The notes under the pieces: generated by a model
What the model was told of the DNA's origin: nothing
Databases searched by the model: none
The model's input: the letters and a program-made list of their open reading frames with translations, nothing else
Made by a program: the position numbers and the translations under genes
In this document: positions 8,126 to 17,770 of the stretch, piece after piece
Layout: every line of letters begins with the position of its first letter
How positions within the stretch are numbered: position 1 is the stretch's first letter
Origin: an uncultured Neomegalonema sp.
GTDB taxonomy: Bacteria; Pseudomonadota; Alphaproteobacteria; Rhodobacterales; Rhodobacteraceae
Length of the DNA: 64,000 nt
Direction: 5' to 3'
NCBI GenBank assembly: GCA_938008165.1
Contig: CALLLP010000019.1
Location: 16,886 to 80,885, forward strand

Positions 8126-9379
8126 TTAACCCACCGCCACGGCCTTGAGCGGTGTTCCGGGGTCGGCGATGGCTTTGGGGTCGGGGGTCAGATCGGCCTC
8201 GATCCATCGCTTTCCGGTCATATAGGCGCGCGGATCGTTCATCGCCTCGACACAGGCAAGCCGTCCCTGAGCATACAGCCAGCAAGACCCCGCACGCGGC
8301 TTTTCGCCCGGCCGCCAGACAGCACGGTCATAGCCTTGGGGCAGGCCCGCCGATTGCAGTTTCACATCGTATTGATCCGACCAGAACCACGGCACCGCCG
8401 CATAGGGGGCGGCCTCGCCCAGCATGGCGGCGGCGCAGGTCTTGGCCTGATCCAGCGCATTCTGTACCGATTCGAGGCGAATATCGCCCCAGCGGCCATG
8501 GGGATGCCACGCCACATCCCCGGCGGCGAAGATGGCAGGGTCGGCAGTGCGGCAGGTCGCATCCACCGCGATTCCGTCCTCGGTCGGCAAACCCGCCTCG
8601 ATGGCAAGGGATTGGTTCGGCACCACGCCGACCCCCGCCACCACCAGATCGACGGGCATCTCCTCACGGATATTGGCGGCAACAGGATCGACATCCAGCC
8701 GCTCGATTTCGATCCGCTCGACCCGGCCCGCACCTTCAATGGCGCGAATCGTGGTGCCGAGACGAATATCGACGCCCTCCTCCCGGTGCAGATCCTCGAT
8801 GAACTGTGCCGTCGGGGCGCTGGCCACACGCGACAGCAAACGGGGCGAGCGGTGCAGTACGGTTACGGCAAGGCCACGCTTTCGCAGCACCGCCGCCGCC
8901 TCCAGACCGATATATCCCCCCCCGATGACAACCGCCCGCCGCGCGACCGCCACGGCGGGCATCAGCGCATCGATATCATCGATCCCGCGCACATAATGCA
9001 CCCCGCCAAGACCCGCTCCGGCACAGTCGAGAGGCCGTACCCGCGCGCCGGTCAGCAAGGCCAGCGCATCATAGGGCAGATCCGTCCCATCCGAGAGATG
9101 CAGCCGACGCTCCGCCCGGTCGATCGCCTCGGCCCGGAGGCCAAGGCGCAAATCGATCCGCGCCTCGTCATAGAATGCCTGCGGTTTGACGAATAGCCGC
9201 TCCCGCTCGAAATCGCCCAAAAGATAGGCTTTAGACAAAGGCGGGCGCTGATAGGGCAGCCATTTTTCCTCGCCCACAAGGGTAATCGATCCCTCAAAAC
9301 CGCCCTTGCGCAGACTTTCGCAGAGCTGTGCCGAAGCGTGGCCCGCGCCGACAATCACGATGCGTTCGGGATGCGCCAT
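8126..9379 (-). CDS. NAD(P)/FAD-dependent oxidoreductase (ferredoxin/rubredoxin reductase family)
   Basis: A 417-residue flavoprotein of the BphA4/putidaredoxin-reductase type. The N-terminal FAD dinucleotide motif is VIVGAGHASAQ, the NAD motif is VIGGGYIGLEAA near residue 155, and the second FAD motif ends IFAAGDVAWHP. The C-terminal reductase domain carries PWFWSDQYDVKLQ. These enzymes pass electrons from NAD(P)H to a [2Fe-2S] ferredoxin that serves an oxygenase or P450. No ferredoxin or oxygenase gene adjoins it, so the electron acceptor is unknown. It is transcribed divergently from the peroxiredoxin gene, with 138 bases between them. Confidence 0.9.
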   Translation of the reverse strand: MAHPERIVIVGAGHASAQLCESLRKGGFEGSITLVGEEKWLPYQRPPLSKAYLLGDFERERLFVKPQAFYDEARIDLRLGLRAEAIDRAERRLHLSDGTDLPYDALALLTGARVRPLDCAGAGLGGVHYVRGIDDIDALMPAVAVARRAVVIGGGYIGLEAAAVLRKRGLAVTVLHRSPRLLSRVASAPTAQFIEDLHREEGVDIRLGTTIRAIEGAGRVERIEIERLDVDPVAANIREEMPVDLVVAGVGVVPNQSLAIEAGLPTEDGIAVDATCRTADPAIFAAGDVAWHPHGRWGDIRLESVQNALDQAKTCAAAMLGEAAPYAAVPWFWSDQYDVKLQSAGLPQGYDRAVWRPGEKPRAGSCWLYAQGRLACVEAMNDPRAYMTGKRWIEADLTPDPKAIADPGTPLKAVAVG

Positions 9380-9517
9380 GGTTCTCGATCCTCTCGTTAT
9401 GCCCGAACAATCCGGCGGGCACGGGCAAATTCGGCGCTTAACGGTTTAAGTCACCCCCTGAACGCTCTATCTCACCCCGCATGCCATCGCATCAACTGCA
9501 AAAGAGGGACATCCATC

Positions 9518-10006
9518 ATGACGATCCAGACCGGCGACCGCCTGCCCGAAGCCACCTTCGCCACCATGACCGCCGACGGCCCCGCGCCGATGACGACGGC
9601 GGAGGCGTTCGGGGGCAAGACCGTTGCCGTCTTCGCCGTGCCGGGGGCTTTCACGCCGACCTGTCACCTCAATCACCTGCCCAGCTTTATGGCGCAGGCC
9701 GATACGTTGCGGGCGAAGGGGGCTGAAAAGACCTATTGCATCTCCGTCAATGATCCCTTCGTTCTGGGTGCCTGGGCGGATGCGACGGCCTCGGCGGATG
9801 ACATCACGATGCTGGCCGATGGGTCGGGGGTCTTTACCAAGGCCATCGGGATGGAACTGGACCTGACGGAGCGGGGCCTCGGCATCCGCTCGAAGCGCTA
9901 TGCGATGCTGGTCGAGGACGGGGTGGTCAAGACCCTGCTGGTCGAGGACAATCCCGGTGAAGCCGTCAAAAGCACGGCAGATGCCCTTCTCGCCGCGATC
10001 GGATAA
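9518..10006 (+). CDS. Peroxiredoxin, Prx5 type
   Basis: A 162-residue thiol peroxidase of the Prx5 (AhpE/PrxV, glutaredoxin-linked) group. The motif PGAFTPTCHLNHLP places the peroxidatic cysteine at residue 49. It should reduce H2O2 and organic hydroperoxides in the cytoplasm with thiol donors. The start is the ATG at 9518 with AGAGGGA 8 bases upstream. Longer in-frame starts lack ribosome sites and homology. A long imperfect palindrome (10033-10066) follows the stop. Confidence 0.93.
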   Translation: MTIQTGDRLPEATFATMTADGPAPMTTAEAFGGKTVAVFAVPGAFTPTCHLNHLPSFMAQADTLRAKGAEKTYCISVNDPFVLGAWADATASADDITMLADGSGVFTKAIGMELDLTERGLGIRSKRYAMLVEDGVVKTLLVEDNPGEAVKSTADALLAAIG

Positions 10007-10032
10007 CCGGCGATCAGGGTGAATCGCAGGCG

Positions 10033-10066
10033 TCGGGAGATGCGCAGGTTCTGGCGCATATCCCGA
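10033..10066 (+). terminator. Long imperfect palindrome after the peroxiredoxin gene
   Basis: TCGGGA-G-ATGCGC and GCGCAT-A-TCCCGA are separated by an 8-base loop: 12 pairs with one internal mismatch. There is no T tract, so this is a stable mRNA 3' structure or weak terminator rather than a classic intrinsic terminator. Confidence 0.5.
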
Positions 10067-10118
10067 CCCATCCAGCTACCGTATCGTCTGACACGAACAC
10101 CGGAACAATACGGACAAT

Positions 10119-10137
10119 CGGTTCATAATACGAACCG
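10119..10137. promoter_or_regulatory. Inverted repeat upstream of the hybrid kinase
   Basis: CGGTTC (10119-10124) and GAACCG (10132-10137) are perfect arms around ATAATAC. The spacing of about one helical turn and the AT-rich centre suit a dimeric repressor or activator site. The binding protein is unknown. Confidence 0.4.
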
Positions 10138-10264
10138 TGAACAAAGAAAAGCCAATATGCATCGAAACATTCACGCAAACCGAGAATAAGCGCACGCGTT
10201 AAGCGGAGTTTTGGGAATTCTGTCTATGGTTGCCAAAGTCCTCCTTTGCCGCAGGAATGCCCCC

Positions 10265-12391
<2,127 letters not shown>

Positions 12392-12410
12392 ATCCGGGGC
12401 CACGGATGAA

Positions 12411-12445
12411 CCGTGAAAAAAGGCTTGCAAATTTCACGGACGTGA
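12411..12445. promoter_or_regulatory. Overlapping palindromes before the XRE-cupin regulator
   Basis: CCGTGAAA (12411-12418) and TTTCACGG (12432-12439) form perfect 8-base arms 13 bases apart. TCACG-GA-CGTGA (12434-12445) is a second palindrome sharing the right arm. They lie 15-50 bases before the regulator start codon at 12461, as expected for an autoregulatory operator or promoter. The repeat is seen; the binding protein is inferred. Confidence 0.5.
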
Positions 12446-12460
12446 CGGAACCATCCTGAC

Positions 12461-13033
12461 ATGGATGGATCGGAACTTGCGGATTTATCGGGGCTTGGCG
12501 TTGACCTGCGTGCCCTGCGGCGCAGCCGGGGGGCGACCCTGACGGCGCTGGCCGCCGAACTGAATCGCTCGGTCGGCTGGCTCAGTCAGGTCGAGCGCGG
12601 TCTGTCCGATCCGTCGATCGACGACCTGCGGCGCATCGCGGCCATCTTTGGCGTGCCGGTCAGCTTTTTCTTTCGCAATGACGATGCACCGGAGGGCGAA
12701 CGCGGCCATGTCGTGCGCGCCGACCATCGGCGCAGCCTTGGCAATGCCGTTGCAGGACTGACCGAGGAATTGCTTTCCCCCGATATCGGCGGCGCATTCG
12801 AGACGCTGCGCTGTACCTTTGCGCCCGGTGCCCAGCTCAAAACCGCACAGCAACGCGATACCGAGGAGGCGGGGTATATCGTCTCCGGCACCCTCGATCT
12901 GTGGATCGGCGACACCGTGTTTCACCTCGGTCCCGGCGATAGCTTCCGGCTGAACGGGGAACCGTATCGCTGGTACAACCCCGGTTCCATCCCGGCCATC
13001 GTCATCTGGACGATTGCCCCACCCGTTTACTGA
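12461..13033 (+). CDS. XRE-family regulator with C-terminal cupin domain
   Basis: A 190-residue regulator: a lambda-Cro-type helix-turn-helix at about 15-70 (LRRSRGATLTALAAELNRS, then SVGWLSQVERG) and a small cupin barrel at about 115-185 (EEAGYIVSGTLDLWIGD, LGPGDSFRLNG). This architecture (PuuR/SinR-cupin type) usually binds a small catabolite in the cupin and controls the adjacent pathway. Only 49 bases separate it from the dehydrogenase gene downstream, so it probably regulates and may share a transcript with the 13.1-20.2 kb cluster. The ribosome site before the ATG is weak. Confidence 0.88.
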   Translation: MDGSELADLSGLGVDLRALRRSRGATLTALAAELNRSVGWLSQVERGLSDPSIDDLRRIAAIFGVPVSFFFRNDDAPEGERGHVVRADHRRSLGNAVAGLTEELLSPDIGGAFETLRCTFAPGAQLKTAQQRDTEEAGYIVSGTLDLWIGDTVFHLGPGDSFRLNGEPYRWYNPGSIPAIVIWTIAPPVY

Positions 13034-13055
13034 CATGACCCATTTACTGACATGA
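13022..13055 (+). repeat. 17-bp tandem repeat at the end of the regulator gene
   Basis: CCCGTTTACTGACATGA (13022-13038) is followed directly by CCCATTTACTGACATGA (13039-13055), differing at one position. The first copy contains the stop codon of the regulator. It may be a recent tandem duplication or a double operator before the dehydrogenase gene at 13083. Confidence 0.75.
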
Positions 13056-13082
13056 ACAGAACCGCTTACGAAGGAGCCGACC

Positions 13083-15512
13083 ATGGCTGATCTTCCCTCC
13101 CACGCCCGCGTTGTCATTATCGGTGGCGGCGCTGTCGGTGCCTCGTCGCTGTATCATCTGGCAAAGGCCGGTTGGACCGATTGCGTGCTGCTCGAAAAAA
13201 ACGAACTGACCGCCGGGTCCACATGGCATGCCGCCGGAAACATCCCCAATTTTTCGGGCAATTGGGGGGTGATGAACATCCAGCGCTATTCGACCGAACT
13301 CTATCGCGGCCTTGGCGCGGCGGTCGATTATCCGATGAATTACAACGTCACCGGCTCGGTGCGTCTGGCCCATTCGAAAGAGCGGATGCAGGAATTCGAG
13401 CGCGCCATCGGCATGGGCAAGGCTCAGGGTCTCGATATGGAGATATGCTCTCTCGACGATCTGAAAGCCCATTACCCCTATCTCGAAACCCACGATCTGG
13501 CAGGCGGTCTCTACGATCCCTATGACGGCGATATGGACCCCTCGCAGCTGACTCAAGCCTTTGCCAAGGGCGCGCGGGACATGGGCGCGAAGATCATGCG
13601 CTTTTGCCCCGCCACGGGCGCAAGGCGCGAAAACGACGAATGGATCATCGAAACACCCAAAGGCGAAATCCGTTGCGACATCGTCGTGAATGCCGCCGGG
13701 TATTATGCCCGCGAGGTCGGTGCATGGTTCGGGCGCGAGGTGCCGATGGTGGTCATGAGCCATCAATACATGCTGACCGACGAGATCCCCGAACTGGAGG
13801 AATGGACCAAAGCCAATGGCGGTAAACTGCCCCTGCTGCGCGATGTAGACAGCTCTTATTATCTGCGACAGGAAAAGACGGGACTGAACCTTGGCCCCTA
13901 CGAGCGCAACTGCGTCGCCCATTGGGTCGAGCCAAACGATCCGATGCCCGATGATTTCAGCTTCCAGCTTTATCCCGACGATCTGGAGCGCCTCGAATGG
14001 TATATCGAGGATGCGATGGCGCGGGTGCCGCTGCTGGGCACGGCGGGGGTCAATAAGGTCATCAACGGCCCGATCCCCTATACCCCCGATGGCAACCCGC
14101 TGATCGGCCCCATGCCCGGCGTGCCCAATGCCTTCGAAGCCTGTGTCTTCACCTTCGGCATCGCCCAAGCGGGCGGATCGGGCAAGGTTCTGGCCGAATG
14201 GGTGACCGAGGGGCAGACCGAATGGGATATGTGGTCGGTCGATCCGCGTCGGTTCACCGGATTTTGCAACCCCGATTACAATCTCGCCAAGGCCAAGGAA
14301 ATCTACGGCCACGAATACGCGATGCATTTCCCCCGCCATGCATGGCCCGCCGGGCGCGATCAAAAAGTATCGCCCGTGCATGATCGCATCCTCGCGGCAG
14401 GGGGGCAGATGGGTGCCTATAACGGATGGGAGCGGGCGAACTGGTTCGCGAAACCCGGCGACGATACCTCCGAGGATGCAACCCAGACCTGGAACCGCGA
14501 GGGACCGTGGCTGCCCCGCATCCGCGAGGAATGCCATGCCGTGCGCGATGGCGTGGGCGTGCTGGACCTGCCCGGCTTCTCGCGCTTTGCCCTGTCGGGC
14601 ACAGGCGCGGCGGCGTGGCTGCGCGGCATGATCACCGGTGGATTGCCCAAGATCGGGCGGATGAACCTGGGGTATTTCGCCAATGAACAGGGCCGCATCG
14701 TCACCGAGATGTCGATCATGCGCCATGGCGAGGACGCCTTTACCCTCATCACCGCCGCGAGCGCCCAATGGCATGACCGCGACTGGCTGATGCGGCATAT
14801 CGCGGATGGCCTGACCCTGACGGATCATACGGATGCATACTCGACGCTGATCGTCTGTGGCCCGAAGTCCCGCGACCTGTTTGCACAGATTGCCGAGGCG
14901 GACCTGACCTTGCCTTGGCTGTCGCATCAACCCGCCAAGGTCGCGGGCTGCGAGGCGGCCCTCGCGCGGGTCAGCTTTGCCGGGGAGCTGGGCTGGGAAA
15001 TCCATGCCACCATGGACAACATGCCCGCCATCTACGATGCGGTCATCGCGGCGGGGGCCACGCCCTTCGGCATGTTCGCCCTCGACTCCCTGCGGATCGA
15101 GAAAGGATACCGCGCGTGGAAAGGCGATCTCTCGACCGATTACACGGTTCTGGAGGGTGGCTTGGAACGCTTTATCCGCTGGCAGAAGGAAGGCTTTATC
15201 GGCAAGGCCGCACTGGAATCCCAGAAGCAGCAAGGCACGACACGGCGTTTCTCGACGCTGGTGGTCGAGGCGAATGGCTATGACGCGCCCTATATGTCGA
15301 ATGTCTGGAAAGGTGACGAGATCGTGGGCGAGACGACCTCCGGCGCTTGGGGGCACCGGATCGACAAATCCGTCGCCCTTGGGATATTGCGCAACGACGC
15401 CGCCGAACCGGGCACAAAGGTCGAGGTCGAAATGTTCGGCCAGCGCTATCCTGCAACCGTGCAGGAGGATCAACCGCTCTGGGACCCGGAGAATGCGCGC
15501 CTGCGGGCATAA
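13083..15512 (+). CDS. FAD-dependent demethylating dehydrogenase with GcvT domain (DMGDH/SARDH-like)
   Basis: An 809-residue protein of the dimethylglycine/sarcosine dehydrogenase family. The N-terminal DAO fold has VIIGGGAVGASSLYHL, and AGSTWHAAG places the likely covalent flavin histidine at residue 49. The central FAO_M region is followed by a GcvT folate-binding domain (from about 430, WERANWFAKPG ... GELGWEIHA) and a GCV_T_C barrel at the end (TSGAWGHRIDKSVALG). Such enzymes remove N-methyl groups oxidatively and pass them to tetrahydrofolate. The active-site surroundings (NIPNFSGNWG) differ from the second copy at 17771, suggesting a different methylated substrate. It is the first enzyme gene of the cluster. 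Confidence 0.87.
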   Translation: MADLPSHARVVIIGGGAVGASSLYHLAKAGWTDCVLLEKNELTAGSTWHAAGNIPNFSGNWGVMNIQRYSTELYRGLGAAVDYPMNYNVTGSVRLAHSKERMQEFERAIGMGKAQGLDMEICSLDDLKAHYPYLETHDLAGGLYDPYDGDMDPSQLTQAFAKGARDMGAKIMRFCPATGARRENDEWIIETPKGEIRCDIVVNAAGYYAREVGAWFGREVPMVVMSHQYMLTDEIPELEEWTKANGGKLPLLRDVDSSYYLRQEKTGLNLGPYERNCVAHWVEPNDPMPDDFSFQLYPDDLERLEWYIEDAMARVPLLGTAGVNKVINGPIPYTPDGNPLIGPMPGVPNAFEACVFTFGIAQAGGSGKVLAEWVTEGQTEWDMWSVDPRRFTGFCNPDYNLAKAKEIYGHEYAMHFPRHAWPAGRDQKVSPVHDRILAAGGQMGAYNGWERANWFAKPGDDTSEDATQTWNREGPWLPRIREECHAVRDGVGVLDLPGFSRFALSGTGAAAWLRGMITGGLPKIGRMNLGYFANEQGRIVTEMSIMRHGEDAFTLITAASAQWHDRDWLMRHIADGLTLTDHTDAYSTLIVCGPKSRDLFAQIAEADLTLPWLSHQPAKVAGCEAALARVSFAGELGWEIHATMDNMPAIYDAVIAAGATPFGMFALDSLRIEKGYRAWKGDLSTDYTVLEGGLERFIRWQKEGFIGKAALESQKQQGTTRRFSTLVVEANGYDAPYMSNVWKGDEIVGETTSGAWGHRIDKSVALGILRNDAAEPGTKVEVEMFGQRYPATVQEDQPLWDPENARLRA

Positions 15513-15534
15513 CCCGCCCCCCCCGCCCGATCCG

Positions 15535-15557
15535 CCCTGCCCCCGATGCGGGGCGGG
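15535..15557 (+). other. Intercistronic GC hairpin
   Basis: CCCTGCCCC and GGGGCGGG pair with one bulge over a 6-base loop in the 68-base gap between the dehydrogenase and aminotransferase genes. There is no T tract, so it is more likely an mRNA processing or stability element than a terminator. Confidence 0.45.
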
Positions 15558-15580
15558 TCTCGAAACGCAAAGGACAACCC

Positions 15581-16765
15581 ATGCCGACGCTCTCACCCCG
15601 CATCCAAACCATCGTCATCGGTGCCGATGACGGCTGGGGCGTGCAGGAAAAAGCGCGAGAGATGGAACGTGCCGGACGGGACATCATCCTCTTGACCATG
15701 GGCGACCATGATTTCCCGACCGCCGAGCCGATCCGCGATGCCTGTTGCGAGGCGCTGAAAGCCGGGCGCACCAGCTATGGCTCGATCCACGGAATTCAGC
15801 CCCTGCGCGAGATCATCGCAAAGCGGGCGGGGCCGGTCCATGGCATCGAGATCGACCCCGATCATGTGGTCGTCTCGATGGGCGGTCAGGCGGGCCTGTT
15901 CGCCGCCGCCATGGCCTGTCTCGATCCGGGCGACGAGGCCATCGTGATCGAACCGTTCTACGCGACCTATGACCAGACCATCCGGGCGGCGGGGGGGGTG
16001 CCCATCGCGGTACAGACCCACCCGGATGACGGATTTCAGCCCGATGTCGCGACCCTGCGCGCCGCCATCACGCCCCGGACGCGGATGATCCTGTGCAATT
16101 CGCCGAACAACCCCTCCGGCGCGGTCTATACCCGCGATACGCTGGAGGGGATCGCGGAGCTATGCCGCGACCATGACCTGTGGCTGGTCTCAGACGAGGT
16201 GTATCACTCGCAGGTCTATGAGGCGCCCCATCTCAGCCCCGTCTCTCTGCCGGGTATGCGCGAACGCAGCTTCATCATCGATTCGATGTCGAAATCCCAT
16301 GCGATGACGGGGTGGCGGTCGGGGTGGATCATCTGCCCCGATATGACCGCCGCCGATTGTATCATCGATCTCTTTCTGACCAGCGCCTATGGCATCGCAC
16401 CCTTTATCCAGCTTGCCATGCGCGCGGCTCTGGCGACGGGCAAGGGGCCGGAGCATGAGATCGCCGAGCGCTACCGCTATCGCCGGGATCGGGCAGTGGC
16501 GGCTTTGTCCCGCTCGACCCGCCTGAAAATCCATCCTCCGCAAGCGGCCATGTATGTCTTGATGGACCTGCGCCATTTCGTGACCGATGCCGAACGCTTC
16601 GCCTATGCCTTGCTGGAGGCAACGGGCGTGGCCGTGATGCCGGGGGACAGTTTCGGTACATCGACGGCGGGGCATATCCGCATCAGCCTGACGGCCCCTG
16701 AGGAAACGCTTGTGGAAGCCTGCACCCATATCGCGGCCTTTGCCGATACCTGGAGCGAAACATGA
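15581..16765 (+). CDS. PLP-dependent aminotransferase, class I/II
   Basis: A 394-residue fold-type I aminotransferase. Motifs include the substrate-side MGDHDFPT, SYGSIHGIQPLREIIA, the Asn in LCNSPNNPSGAVY, SDEVYHS, and the Schiff-base lysine in SMSKSHAMTGWRSGW (Lys238). The amino donor cannot be read from sequence. Its place between demethylating dehydrogenases suggests it handles the amino acid released by demethylation or a related methylated amino acid. The ATG at 15581 follows AAAGGA. The longer in-frame reading upstream overlaps the previous gene and is not family-like. It overlaps the next gene by ATGA, implying translational coupling. Confidence 0.9.
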   Translation: MPTLSPRIQTIVIGADDGWGVQEKAREMERAGRDIILLTMGDHDFPTAEPIRDACCEALKAGRTSYGSIHGIQPLREIIAKRAGPVHGIEIDPDHVVVSMGGQAGLFAAAMACLDPGDEAIVIEPFYATYDQTIRAAGGVPIAVQTHPDDGFQPDVATLRAAITPRTRMILCNSPNNPSGAVYTRDTLEGIAELCRDHDLWLVSDEVYHSQVYEAPHLSPVSLPGMRERSFIIDSMSKSHAMTGWRSGWIICPDMTAADCIIDLFLTSAYGIAPFIQLAMRAALATGKGPEHEIAERYRYRRDRAVAALSRSTRLKIHPPQAAMYVLMDLRHFVTDAERFAYALLEATGVAVMPGDSFGTSTAGHIRISLTAPEETLVEACTHIAAFADTWSET

Positions 16766-17667
16766 CCGATATCGTCCTTCTCGACGGGGGAATGGGGCAG
16801 GAACTGATCCGCCGTTCGCCTGATGATGTAACATGGCTGTGGGGCGCGGTCGTGATGCGCGACTATCCGCATCTGGTTCAGGGACTGCACGAGGATTTCC
16901 TTCGCGCGGGGGCAAAGGTGCTGACGCTCAACACCTACTCCCTGACCCGCCCGCGCCTTGCGCTGAAAGACGCGGATGACATGTTCGATCCGATGCAGCG
17001 CGCGGCGGGCGAACTGGCCGTTGCGGCGGTGGATGCGCTGGGTGCGGATGCCGCCATCGCCGGGGGCTTGCCGCCGCTGGTCGGCAGCTATTCGCCCGAT
17101 TCCGTCCTGCCCGTGACAGAAGCGGCACAGCATTTCGCCGAGATCGTGGCGTATCAGACCGATTACGTCGATCTGTTCATCTGTGAAACCATGTCCTCCA
17201 TACAGGAAGCGCAAGGCGCGCTGATGGGCGCGGCAACGGCGGGCAAGCCGATCTGGCTGGCCTATACCACCGATGACGAAGACGGAACGCGTCTGCGCAG
17301 CGGCGAAACGCTGGCCGAGGGTGTCGCCGCGATCAAGGATGCGCCGGGCCTGGCCGCCATCCTCGTCAACTGTACCCGACCCGAATCGGTGGCCGCATCG
17401 ATGCCGATCCTCGCAACGGGCGGTCTGCCCTTCGGGGCCTATGCCAACGGGTTCACGAAGATCGTGGCCAGTTACAAGCCCGGCTCGACGGTCAGCGAAC
17501 TCGAAACCCGCACGGATCTGACCCCCGACGCCTATGCCGATTCCGCGATGGCATGGGTCGAGGCCGGGGCCACCATCATCGGCGGCTGCTGCGAAGTCGG
17601 ACCCGCCCATATCGCCACCCTCGCCCAGCGCCTCCAAAGCGCGGGGCACAGACTTGTGAAACCGTGA
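16762..17667 (+). CDS. Homocysteine S-methyltransferase family protein (BHMT-like)
   Basis: A 301-residue TIM-barrel methyltransferase. The start LLDGGMGQELIRR, the zinc cysteine in LVNCTRPE and the vicinal pair in IIGGCCEVGPAHI are the three Cys of the zinc site. The family transfers methyl groups from betaine, S-methylmethionine or similar donors to homocysteine. Next to dimethylglycine-type dehydrogenases, the simplest reading is a betaine-homocysteine methyltransferase feeding the demethylation chain (betaine to dimethylglycine to sarcosine to glycine), which is inference. The start codon overlaps the stop of the aminotransferase gene (ATGA). Confidence 0.88.
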   Translation: MTDIVLLDGGMGQELIRRSPDDVTWLWGAVVMRDYPHLVQGLHEDFLRAGAKVLTLNTYSLTRPRLALKDADDMFDPMQRAAGELAVAAVDALGADAAIAGGLPPLVGSYSPDSVLPVTEAAQHFAEIVAYQTDYVDLFICETMSSIQEAQGALMGAATAGKPIWLAYTTDDEDGTRLRSGETLAEGVAAIKDAPGLAAILVNCTRPESVAASMPILATGGLPFGAYANGFTKIVASYKPGSTVSELETRTDLTPDAYADSAMAWVEAGATIIGGCCEVGPAHIATLAQRLQSAGHRLVKP

Positions 17668-17770
17668 AAACGCGCAGGATGCAAGGCCCGCCCAGCCAAT
17701 CCGCGATGCCCTGAATTGACCGTCTCTGACACTATTCCTGACCCTGCACCTGATCCGTGAGGAACGCTCG

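Noticed and set aside
13044..15596. 850-codon open frame on the minus strand
   Set aside because: It mirrors the complete FAD/GcvT dehydrogenase gene. Biased GC-rich codons leave the antisense frame open. The translation shows no domain.
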